The notes beneath the pieces were generated by a model. The model did no database searches. It was not told the DNA's origin and saw nothing but the letters and a program-made list of their open reading frames with translations. A DNA stretch of 64,000 nucleotides, from NCBI GenBank assembly GCA_963691655.1, contig OY829328.1:35979890-36043889 (forward strand), read 5' to 3'. This document shows, piece after piece, positions 23,340 through 33,259 of this stretch; position 1 is the first letter of the stretch, and the number at the start of each line of letters is the position of its first letter. The position numbers were made by a program, and so were the translations under genes. This DNA is from Toxonevra muliebris. Taxonomy: Eukaryota > Arthropoda > Insecta > Diptera > Pallopteridae.

Positions 23340-24440
23340 GGCAAAACCACCAAGCCGATAAAAAATTGCCACACCGCCGTTCGGAATCGGCGTTAAACTG
23401 TAGGTCCAACTATGTGGTATCACAATGGGTCGTTCAGGCCTAAGTGTGTCTCTCGACAGCCACTCCAACCTAACCTAGTACTTACCCTATAAAAGGCCCT
23501 GAACGTGCCTATACACCTCCTTCCTATCTTGTAAGCATAGCAAAGTTCCAAATACAATACCAAACTTTGTTTTCAAGGGAACAACAGATTATGTCACACA
23601 ACATCTTTGTTTTAAAAGCAATTTCAAGGTAACAGGGACAGGATGGAAAGGAAAAAGTTTCAGACGGAATATGACTTAGCTATTTTCACGGATGGATCAA
23701 AAAGAGACTGTGGGATGGGTGCACTAACCACTTACAGAAATAAATCAATATATACGTCTACTTAACGATTCCACTGTTTTTCAGGTTGAAATTAGATCTA
23801 ATCTGACGATTAGAGCAGCTTGTCGACTATCTATGCTATCTTCGCCTACCGTCAGTCAGCTCTTCAATGCACCACCATGAAATCAAAGCTAGTTCAGGAG
23901 TGCATAGTGGTATTAAGTGAACTAAATCAGTATGCTTGGGTGTTTCTCTTGACTTATCCTTAGCCGTATCGGTTTCAGTCACCCAGGGAATCATCAAAAG
24001 ACAGTACGTTCTTGAACTGCTTTCAACTGGTTAATAGGAGGTGGAAGTCATTACCATCCTGTATTACCTCGCGTGCGACATGAGGCTCCTTAACAAAAAA
24101 ACAGAACTCAAATCGGAACGATGGGAGCGCCACAAGGTGGTTATTCCGGGAACTTTTTGATCTAGGTGGTATTTCGTTAAGCACTCATTGCAAGTAGTGG
24201 AAACTTGGAAGAAAGAGAATTACTCACCCATTTAGTTTGTGAATGCCAGCTTTGGCAACAACAAAACAAAGGTTCCTGAGAAGATATTTCCACGATAACA
24301 TGTTTAATTGGCTGACAGTGAACACAAAGAATCTGCTAGGTTACTTAAACTCCACGGTCATTGCCAGAGCCAGATATTATTTTCTTCATGGACCTAAAAG
24401 ATTTATACTGGAGCCTTTTCATAGTAGTTTTAAGTAAATG
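23340..24440 (+). pseudogene. Decayed non-LTR element, RNase H end
   Basis: At 23340-23475 lies a dispersed tag (CGGAATCGGCGTTAAACTG through ACAGCCACTCCAACC) that also occurs inverted near 6240. Plus-strand frames then give DLAIFTDGSKRDCGMGAL-like sequence near 23670-23720, the RNase H start with its first catalytic Asp. Near 24225-24260 a frame reads THLVCECQLW, the Cys/His end of Jockey/I-type elements, continuing into FHDNMFNWLTVNTKNLLGYL. The order is that of an RNase H plus C-terminal tail with many stops. The reverse transcriptase half is absent. Confidence 0.6.
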
Positions 24441-26346
24441 ACAGTTTAGAAACCATTTTACAAACAACACGAAGTTTCAAGGCATCGAAACGGTGCTCTT
24501 TTATGGAGTCGTTTAAACCAACCAATTAAGTAAATAATTAACAAATAAAGCCATAATCTAAGTAGTTATAAAAAACAGCATTCAATTGAGTGGATTTCAA
24601 GACTCACTTGAATGTTCAAAAGATATAAAATAAAATCATTGGATTAAATAAAATTTAAAATTTTCGGTGTTTGATAAGTGCACTAATTTTCTTTCAACTA
24701 TTGCATATTTATTTCAATATATATTCTTATTAAAATATTACTATTCCTGCTTTAGAAATAAACATACTAATTATGAATATTAACTAATAACATACCAATG
24801 AAAATCTGAGAGCAATTCCACATTTCATTTATGCAATTATATAAAACTAAAATACCAAAAACGCTTTGAATTTCAAATTGAAATTGAGAGACTTTCAATT
24901 TAATAATAACGAGCCATTCATGAATAATGAAATGATAAAACAAACACACCAACAAATGACAATCGATTACTATAATATATTAGTTCTTAAAAAAAAAGTA
25001 AACAATATACAAGCGATGAGCTTTCCATGACCCTAAGTTAAATATTCAGTTCACATAACAATAAAACGCAATAGTTGCAATGACAACACGAGTATATTCG
25101 AAAATATATAAAAATATTAGACAACCATAAATATTACACAAAAAAACGCAACAGTAACAAAAACTATTTTTAGAGTTATCGTCGGTCATTCCCATTACGC
25201 TACATACAGCTACGGTCAAAATAATAGTGGCGGCAACGGAAAATGTTTCGTATCACGCACAGAATTCTTACCGGTTTTAGTAAAAAGAAATTTAGATCTT
25301 TCGAATAATATATATTTTATTTAAGATAACTTGAGAAATCTGTGCGTATTTGTCCAGCAAACACAATTTCTTTTTCACTTTTTTCGCCTTTTTTCATCTT
25401 TTTGGCGATGTTTTCACACACTATTCTATTTAAAACAAAACATCCTACTAGTAAATTTATTCAAAAATATGTTTATTAACAAATACAATGCATGTTTGTT
25501 TTAAAAAATCTGTAAGTAGTTGACTGACTTATTAAACTTTTTATCAAAACAAAATTTTTACAAAAATGCGATTTTTGGTCATTCAACACAAAAATGTTTG
25601 TTTGAACGTGATTTTTTTTTAAATTCAGCATTATCAGTTTCTCGTTGAAGTGGCCAACAATATTCTGAAATCATTTTTATTTTATTTTTTCCTTCGAAGC
25701 GATTTTCAATTGTAGCCATTTCATGTTGAAAGTGTTCGCCTTGTTCATCGCTGAACTGGCCTAGGTTATTTGGGAAAAAGTCTAAATGCGAATGCAGGAA
25801 ATGAATTTTTATGGACATGTTGCAGCCCATTTTACTTACGCACTTAAAAATTCATTAGTAACCGTGACATAGTCGTCGCTTCTGTGATTACCAAGGAAAT
25901 TATCAGAATAGAAAAAAAATAGTATCACTTCCCAGGTATTTCTGCTTCACTAAATTTTGTAACACTGTGTAATAAATAGGTCTGTTCACGTACCAGAGAG
26001 AAAAACGGGAGCTTAAAAATGTGAGAGAGAAAAAAGCAGTTGAAAGTTTCTGCAAGTAAATATTTTACTTGCACAAATTTTCAGCTGCCGAAAAAAAAAA
26101 ACATCTGTAAAAAAGCAAAAAAGGAGAAAAAAAGAAGTGTGGTGTTCCTATCTGTTAAGATAAACAAATTTCTTAAAAGCCTCTGAAAGCCCAATTTTTC
26201 CGACTTCAGATCCATATTGTGGGAGAACTGGATGATGGAGAGAAACTGAGGACGTACTTGTGATCAGCGATCCTAAATTACTATAAAACCGTTGGAAAAT
26301 CTTGCACATAAGACAAAGTTGAAATTTTGTTATTCATAAAGTAACT
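24441..26346. other. Non-coding flank left of Polinton
   Basis: AT-rich DNA. Apart from the 83-codon frame at 25579-25830 and a half-recognisable Tc1-type end near 25199 (CAGCTACGGTCAAAATAATAG), no feature is supported. It ends in the TSD at 26347. Confidence 0.45.
25579..25830 (-). pseudogene. Fragment of a dispersed arthropod repeat protein
   Basis: The 83-aa frame reads MSIKIHFLHSHLDFFPNNLG, then FSDEQGEHFQHEMATIENRF and ISEYCWPLQRE. I recognise this as a widely scattered arthropod sequence pattern (SLKIHFLHSHLDFFPENLG...SDEHGERFHQD...YCW), probably of transposon origin, with no known function. Only this C-terminal piece is present, and no upstream coding or promoter is visible. It is likely a relic, though the frame itself is intact here. 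Confidence 0.45.
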
Positions 26347-26352
26347 AAACTG
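26347..26352. repeat. Polinton target-site duplication, left (AAACTG)
   Basis: AAACTG here and again at 42884-42889 immediately flanks the element ends. A 6-bp duplication is the known Polinton/Maverick insertion signature, matching retroviral-type integrase action. The copies are identical. Confidence 0.95.
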
Positions 26353-26554
26353 AGTAGTAGGGATATGTATGTTCTGGCACAAGGGGAATGGGGAATGGGG
26401 AATGAGGAATGGGGAATGGGGAATGGGGAATGGGGAATGAGGAATGGGGAATGGGGAATGGGGAATGAGGAATGGGGAATGGGGAATGGGGAATGGGGAA
26501 TGAGGAATGAGGAATGGGGAATGGGGAATGGGGAATGAGGAATGGGGAATGGGG

Positions 26555-26608
26555 CTTGTGCCAGAACATACATATACAGTAGTAGGGATATGTATGTTCT
26601 GGCACAAG
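26555..26608. repeat. 54-bp hairpin module, left TIR copy 1
   Basis: The arms begin CTTGTGCCAGAACATACA and form a 21-bp perfect inverted pair around a 12-base loop, ACAGTAGTAGGG. The right half plus loop reproduces the element's own terminus (AGTAGTAGGGATATGTATG). Identical modules occur at 26682 and 26809. Confidence 0.9.
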
Positions 26609-26681
26609 GGGAATGGGGAATGGGGAATGAGGAATGGGGAATGGGGAATGGGGAATGGGGAATGAGGAATGGGGAATGGGG

Positions 26682-26735
26682 CTTGTGCCAGAACATACAT
26701 ATACAGTAGTAGGGATATGTATGTTCTGGCACAAG
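26682..26735. repeat. 54-bp hairpin module, left TIR copy 2
   Basis: Same sequence and fold as the module at 26555. It is separated from it by a shorter heptad run. Confidence 0.9.
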
Positions 26736-26808
26736 GGGAATGGGGAATGGGGAATGAGGAATGGGGAATGAGGAATGGGGAATGGGGAATGAGGAATGGG
26801 GAATGGGG

Positions 26809-26862
26809 CTTGTGCCAGAACATACATATACAGTAGTAGGGATATGTATGTTCTGGCACAAG
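26809..26862. repeat. 54-bp hairpin module, left TIR copy 3
   Basis: Same sequence and fold as the module at 26555. It is followed by the last GGGGAATGGG and the start of unique TIR sequence. Confidence 0.9.
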
Positions 26863-27447
26863 GGGAATGGGAAACCGTTTTTTTAATAAGTAAATATATA
26901 TATTTTTCACAAAATAATAGACGGGAATTGCAAGAACCAATAATAATTTATATGAAACCTTTGAATAAGAACCAGGCAAACAGAAAAAAGAGAAAGCATA
27001 AATAACAAAAAATATTTTTTAACCCCGCACATCATTGTGTTTTTTTTTATATCTGAAGTTTGTTTTGTGATTCACATATAAGAACCAGACAAACAGAAAA
27101 AAGAAAAAGCATAAATAACAAAAAATATATTTTAACTCTGCACATCATTGTGTTTTTTTTTTTTTTTTTTTTGATATTTGAAGTTTGTTTTGTGATACAC
27201 ATAGGATAGGATACATATTAGCTGCAGAACAAATTATCAGAACAGGAAAAAGAACTGTATTCTCATTCCCCATTGGCATCATATAGAAACAATATACAAA
27301 AAATATATTTCAACTCCGCACATCATTGTGTTTTTTTTTTGATATTTGAAGTTTGTTTTGTGATACACATAGGATAGGATAGGATAGCTGATACGCTACA
27401 AAACGAATTTCCAGAACAGAACTGTATTCTCATTCCCCTAATCCCAT

Positions 27448-27499
27448 TTGTGCCAGAACATACATATACAATAGTAGGGATATGTATGTTCTGGCACAA
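27448..27499. repeat. Diverged hairpin module, inner left TIR
   Basis: TTGTGCCAGAACATAC arms around ACAATAGTAGGG: one loop change against the outer modules. It is flanked by ATTCCCC / GGGGAATGG on either side. Its inverse is at about 41676-41724. Confidence 0.8.
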
Positions 27500-28511
27500 T
27501 GGGGAATGGGGAATGGCTTTTTTTACGCCACCAGGCAAGCAGGAAAAGTAGAAAGCATAAATGGAATACAATTTTGCTTTATTTTTCCCTCCCTTTCCTT
27601 ACATACATACATACATACACACTCATTAAAAAGACCTAGTGTTTTTTCTCACGATCATTGTTTACATTTGGCACAGTGAATTGAGAGGAGTCAAGTGCAT
27701 ATCAGCCGCAAAATCAAATTATCACATACTGTGATTTGTAAATATTGCCTTTAAATGATACAGTCATACATTATGAAAAATTTCATGTTTAAACATGTTC
27801 AATAAGTTGAAAAGCACCAAGCGAACAGGAAAAAGGACTGCATTCTCAGTTTTAACTATTCTTTCTTGCATTGTGGGAAAAAAATCTTGCATAACAGTTT
27901 TGTTTGTTATCACATACTGTGATTTGTATATATTGCCTTTAATTAATCGATTTCACTTCTCCACGATCATTGTTTACATTTTGTTGAATGTGATACACAC
28001 ACTCAATGTTCAATAAGTTGAAAAGCACCAAGCGAACAGGAAAAAGGACAGCATTCTCATTCTTAACTATTCTTTCTTGCATTGTGACAAAAAAATCTCA
28101 CAATTGTTTACAATAAACTTCCCTTAGTCGATTAATTAACTTCTCCACGATCGTTGTTTACATTATTGTGCTTGTGGTCTTATGTGTGGGCAGAAGTGCA
28201 GTATCACTCTAAGTATTCATTATGCTTATTTACGCTTATTGTAAGTATGTATTTATTTGTATGTTTATACGTATGTATGTTTGTATGTACGTTTATACGT
28301 ATTGGCAAAAGTGGAGTCTCTCTTGCATTATGTATGTATGTAAGTTTGTGTAGATTGATAATATGTATGTATGTATATTAGTAGATGCTGAGGGATATAT
28401 AACTGTATAAACTTTTATGTCACAGATATTATCTATCAGTGTTAGAAGACGGTACTGATTTTAAAAATTTACGCGCAACGCGAGTTTATTCATATCAAGA
28501 AAAAATAAAAA

Positions 28512-31500
28512 ATGAAGACCTTCGAGTGTTTAGAGTGCGGTGCGTCGTTCTTAACAAACACTAATTTGTTGCGCCACAAGAGGTCGGTCCATGATCAAAA
28601 AAAAGTTAATTGTGAGCTCTGTAATAAATCGTTCATGAGAAATGACGGTTTATTACGTCACAAAAGAGCTGTCCACTCAATAGTGGCAAGTGAAGGGGCC
28701 TCAACTTCGCATAACGCGATGCAAGTTGAGGCACCCATAGAAACAGTGGAGTCAGTGATTAATAATGGTGCTTCAACTTCGCATAACGCGATGCAAGTTG
28801 AGGCACCCATAGAAACAGTGGAGTCAGTGATTAATAATGGTGCTTCAACTTCGCATAACGCGATGCAGGTTGATGACACCATAGACAGTGACAATATTTC
28901 AAAAATAATTGATGTTCCAACGGGTGAACATGAAAAGTTTAACTTTAAAAATAATGGGAACCGCGATTTCCTACAAAACATTAAAAAAGATGTAACAACA
29001 GTTGTGAAAGAACTGTTGTTTGAACATAAAGAAATAGTTTTCAAAGCAAAACTAATTTGTGAAGATATTCCAGTGTACGACAACACTGGTATTATCAAAA
29101 AAATAACTTTTGAAACGGGTTCAAAAACAATTAACAATCAAAGCGCTATTAATCCGACATATAATGAAATATGTGAAGAATTAAAACAAAAAATTCATGA
29201 CCACACCGAATCGGGTGCGTCTTCATTTTTAGACCTTATTAGCTTAGAAGTTAATAAGGTCATAACAAAAAAAGTGAAATATTGCACAATGTGCAAAGTG
29301 AACATTGCGATAAACGAGTGGAGTGGTCACATTAGGACCAATGAACACAAAAAAAATTCTTTGTTTCAAATAGAAGATAATCTATTTAAAATAAGAACCG
29401 GAAGTTTCAATAACCGTATTGTAACTTACCGAATAAAAAATAAGGACGAGTATAATCTCGATCCGATGAATTTTTTTAACGCAATAAGAAATCAGACGCA
29501 CAAACTTTTAAGTGATTTCTTATTGCGACATATTGCATGCAAATACAATATCGAGTTGTATTGCGTGTACATTAAAACAATTGAAAACGAAAGCGAAGAC
29601 GCTTTCGAAAGTGAGAACATTGAGCTAAGTTTGAAAACGTTTCAAACGAAAATGCGCGTTGTACAAAACAATGCGGAAATACCTCAATCTTTCACCGAAA
29701 AAGTTGAGGATATTATCCAAAACAAATTAAGTGCTTTTGAAGAACGAGGTAGCGGTTGGTCGCTTTTCAGTATCTGCTACCTCGATATTAGCATAAATAA
29801 ATACGCCGCGCTTAGAGGTTCGTCTTACCTTAAGCTTCCAAAATATTTGGAAGACAAACGGGCATGCATAAATATAAAAAACGAAGACAATTTTTGTTTT
29901 AAGTGGGCTGTGATATCAGCTTTAAAAAATGTCGCGAATAATCCGCAGAGAGTTGCATCGTATGCAATAATAAACATTAATGCTAATAGCATAAAAATCG
30001 GTGATCAAAATATTAATTTTAGTGGATTAGAATTTCCACTTAAAATTACCGGGATAAAAACATTTGAAAATAATAACCCGATTAGTGTAAACGTTTTCGG
30101 TTACGACGCGGACTCAAAACAAATAGTGGGTCCGTACTATACGACCAAATGTGAACGAGATACTCACATCAATTTGCTGCTACTTCAGGAAGATGACATT
30201 TTCCATTACGTGTGGATAAAACATATTTCAAGGTAAAAATAATTTTTATATGAACTTTTATTTCAAATTTTTATTTATATTATTTATTTTTCATAGTACA
30301 GTTTTTTATATCATACTATATATATATATCATACTGACTTTATTTATTTATTATTATTTTAGACTAATAAGGAGCCAATTGACTGCCCACTCTACGGAGT
30401 TGTACATATGCAATGTATGCTTACAACATTTTTTGAGGGAGGAGCAGCTAACCATCCACAAGACGGAGTGCAGAAAAATTGTGAGCAGGATGCCGAATGC
30501 GGATAAATCGGTAATTAGTTTTAAAAACTATAATAAAATGGTAGATGTACCATTCGTTATATATGCGGATTTTGAATGCATTCTTCAAAGTGTTGATACA
30601 TGCACTCAAAATCCGACATCTAGTTATAGTAATATAGTGAATAAGCACGTCCCTTGTGCATTCAGTTACTTTATCAAATGTTCATATAATGACGCATTAA
30701 ATAAGCACATAATATATAAAGGGGATGATGCCCCCAGCGTATTTATTGATAGCTTAGTTAAGGATATCAAAGATATCTATTATAAATACACCTCAATTAT
30801 AAAGCCAATGAATCATTTATCATTAGAAGAAGAAATTTTTCAAATTAATAGCCCCATTTGCCATATTTGTAAAAAGTTTTTAAATCAGACAGATAGAGTT
30901 TCTAATCATTGTCATCTAACTGGCAAATATAGAGGACCAGCACATTCAGAGTGCAATTTAAAATATGTTTCCCCTAAATTTTTCCCAATTTTTTTTCATA
31001 ACTTTTCTGGCTATGATTGTCATTTATTTGTTAAGGAATTAGCAAATATTCCAGGTGACATTACATTAATTCCTTTAAATAAGGAATTATATATATCACT
31101 TTCAAAGCTTATAGTTGTGAGTGATAATCAAACTATAGAGCTAAGATTTTTAGACTCCTTTAGATTCATGCCCTCAAGTTTAGAATCTTTAGCTAAAAAT
31201 CTCATGAAAGAAGATTTTCAAGCAGTTAAGTCAAAGTTCGAAAGTGATAACGAATTTAATTTAATTACTAGAAAAGGAGTATTCCCTTATGAGTACATAG
31301 ACTCTTGGGAAAAGTTAAATGAAAATTGTCTCCCATCTCGCGATAAATTTTTCAGTAGATTAAACAACATTGAATGCTTGGAGGAGGACTTCCAACATGC
31401 TCAAAATGTTTGGGATTCCTTCCAGTGCAGATCAATGTGGGATTATCTGGAACTATATTTAACATCTGACGTGCTTCTGCTTACAGATATTTTTGAAAAT

Positions 31501-32976
31501 TTTAGAAAAATTTGCAAAAAAATATATAATCTTGACCCTTGTCATTATTATACAGCACCTGGTCTGTCATGGGATGCCATGTTAAAAATAACTGAAATAA
31601 AACTTGAACTTTTCAGTGATATTAATATGCAGACATTTGTCCAAAGGGGCATACGGGGAGGCATTGTTCAATGTTCTAAAAGGCATTCGAAAGCAAACAA
31701 TAAATACTTGAGTAATTATGATGATGATAAAACATCTGAATATCTCATGTATTTAGATGCAAATAATTTGTACGGTTGGGCTATGTCACAACCGCTACCA
31801 TATGGTAATTTTGAGTGGATTGATGCAATCGATTTTGACATCTCTCAAATAAATTCTGATTTGAGTGTAGGTTATATTTTGGAAGTGGATTTAGAATATC
31901 CAAGTGCTATTCATGATTACCACAATGATTTGCCATTTTGTGCGGAAATCAAAACAGTTGGGGACTCCAAATTTGCGAAGTTAATACCCAACTTAGGAAA
32001 TAAAACCAAATATATTATTCATTATCAAAATTTACTGCAATGCCTAAAATATGGTTTAAAATTGTCACAAATTCATAGAGTTCTACGGTTTAGTCAAAAA
32101 TGTTGGTTGAAAGACTACATTGATTTAAATACTCACCATAGAACACTAGCAAGAAATGAGTTTGAAAAGAATTTCTTTAAGCTATTGAACAATGCCGTGT
32201 ATGGAAAAACAATGGAAAATGTAGAAAAGCGAAAAGATGTTAAAATAGTGACAGGATGGGAAAATAGAGGGAGACATTTAGGGGCGAGAGCTCTAATTGC
32301 CAAGCCTAATTTTCATAGCTGTACCGAATTCATTACAAATATGGTTGCGGTTCAAATGAATAGAGTGCATATATGCTATGATAAACCAATATATTTAGGT
32401 TTCTGTGTGCTTGAAATATCAAAGTGGAAAATGTATGATTTCCATTATGATTACATGAAACCTAAATATAATGAAAATTTGTGTTTGAACTATATGGATA
32501 CAGATTCATTTGTATACACAATAAAAACTGAAGACTTTTATTGTGATATTGCAAATGATATCGATTCAAAATTTGACACTTCTGATTATCCCCCCGAAAA
32601 TCGTTTCAAATTTCCTCAAAAAAATAAAAAAGTTTTGGGAATGATGAAAGACGAAAATCAGGGGAGAATAATGAAAGAATTCATTGGCTTAAGGTCAAAA
32701 ATGTATTCCATTGATGTGGAAAATTGCAATGAAATAACAAAGGCTAAAGGGGTAAAGAAGTCTGTCCTTAAAGATATGGGTCTAATTGACTATAAAGAGT
32801 GTCTTTACAACAAAAAAGTATTTCGTGGATGTATGTATACATTTAAATCAAACATGCATACTGTGTATACAAACGCATTAAACAAAATAACTTTGAGTTG
32901 TAACGATGACAAAAGGTGCATTAGATCTGATGGCATCAATACATACGCTTGGGGGCATTATAGAATAGATGTGTAA
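28512..32976 (+). CDS. Polinton DNA polymerase B (pPolB), two exons
   Basis: Protein-primed-type family B DNA polymerase that would copy the linear element. Exon 1 is 28512-30232 and exon 2 is 30363-32976 (stop at 32974-32976). Splicing out 30233-30362 keeps frame through a split Arg codon and gives 1444 aa. Residues 4-55 hold two C2H2 fingers; a 24-residue repeat (GASTSHNAMQV start) occurs 2.5 times; further Cys/His clusters lie near 256-282 and 588-611. The exonuclease motif ADFEC is near residue 643, then an HNH/endonuclease VII-like CHIC...HCHLTGKYRGPAH cluster (~740-775), ExoII-type FLDSFRFM and ExoIII-type YLTSD. Palm motifs are LDANNLYGW (A, ~1036), KLLNNAVYGKTMEN (B, ~1177) and YMDTDS (C, ~1284). 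All catalytic Asp positions are present. AATAAA at 33087-33092 is a plausible 3' end signal. Length fits the family. Confidence 0.93.
28695..28870 (+). repeat. 72-bp coding tandem repeat in pPolB exon 1
   Basis: Units at 28695-28766 and 28767-28838 are nearly identical in DNA, and a third partial unit starts at 28839 and drifts after GASTSHNAMQV. Each encodes 24 residues, so the frame is kept. The unit is Ser/Thr/acidic and lies between the C2H2 fingers and the body of the protein, so it reads as a flexible linker. The near-identity implies recent duplication. Confidence 0.85.
30233..30362 (+). other. 130-bp intron in pPolB
   Basis: Donor AG|GTAAAA and acceptor TATTTTAG with an AT-rich interior of poly-T character. 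The reading frame before and after is in phase across the junction (2 + 1 bases of an Arg codon), and the conserved Cys/His segment follows directly. Without removal, a stop at 30234-30236 ends the protein before the polymerase domain. This supports a real intron over a frameshift. Confidence 0.85.
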
Positions 32977-33259
32977 GAGTTCTTTATTTTATAAGTTTAA
33001 CTTTATTTGAATATTGTGATTGTATAGTTCTTTATTTTATAAGTTTTGATCCCTTTTATAAAAAAAAAAAAAAGGAAAAATATGTAAATAAATGAAAAAA
33101 TGTTGTGCTTTGTATTTATTTCAAAATGAATTCTTTATTATTAATAAAATGTTTAATAAAAATAAAAAATTACATATGTTCTTATTTTATTTGCAACGAT
33201 GATTATGCCAAAGTAAGTATTCCATTTTCAGAGGGTTCCAATATTTCTCCGTTTTGTGT
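32977..33259. other. Convergent intergenic region pPolB/MCP
   Basis: A 20-bp block, TTCTTTATTTTATAAGTTT, occurs twice (about 32981 and 33028). AATAAA on plus (33087) and TTTATT (AATAAA on minus, for example 33187) serve tail-to-tail genes as candidate polyadenylation signals. No other gene. Confidence 0.6.

Larger units (their letters stand above)
26385..26870 (+). repeat. GGGGAAT/GAGGAAT heptad array (left TIR)
   Basis: Four runs of 7-bp units, mostly GGGGAAT with GAGGAAT interspersed, separated by three 54-bp hairpin modules. The plus strand is G-rich. Runs such as GGGGAATGGGGAATGGGG contain four or more G-tracts with 3-base loops, which fits a G-quadruplex motif. The right end has the mirror-image C-rich array on the plus strand. 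Confidence 0.9.
26353..28487 (+). repeat. Polinton left terminal inverted repeat
   Basis: It matches the inverse of 40705-42883 and ends inward at CGCGCAACGCGAGTTT. From outside in it has GGGGAAT heptad arrays with hairpin modules (to about 26870), T-run/AACYCCGCACATCATTGTG repeats (27022, 27134, 27312), a diverged hairpin module (27448-27499), paired GTTCAATAAGTTGAAAAGC blocks (27797, 28018) and TATG-rich sequence to 28380. ORFs inside (for example the Pro/Ser/His-rich frames) are repeat artefacts. The two repeats differ by scattered substitutions, small indels and repeat number. Confidence 0.93.

Noticed and set aside
25197..25225. Tc1-like terminus CAGCTACGGTCAAAATAATAG
   Set aside because: No inverted partner found nearby, so no element can be delimited.
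26353..26870. CRISPR-like repeat-spacer pattern (54-bp modules with varying spacers)
   Set aside because: The spacers are themselves heptad repeats, the host is an insect, and the same array is inverted at the other end of a transposon.
26281..26979. Pro/Ser/His-rich ORFs of 160-254 aa across the TIRs (both ends)
   Set aside because: They are translations of the ATTCCCC heptad and hairpin array in several frames. All three frames are open because the repeat lacks stops.
28154..28381. 74-75 aa ORF repeated at 40790-41014
   Set aside because: Present in both TIRs only because they are inverted repeats. TATG microsatellite-rich, no motif.
28658..29137. Antisense 159-aa ORF under pPolB exon 1
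   Set aside because: Shadow of the 72-bp coding repeat and neighbouring frame.
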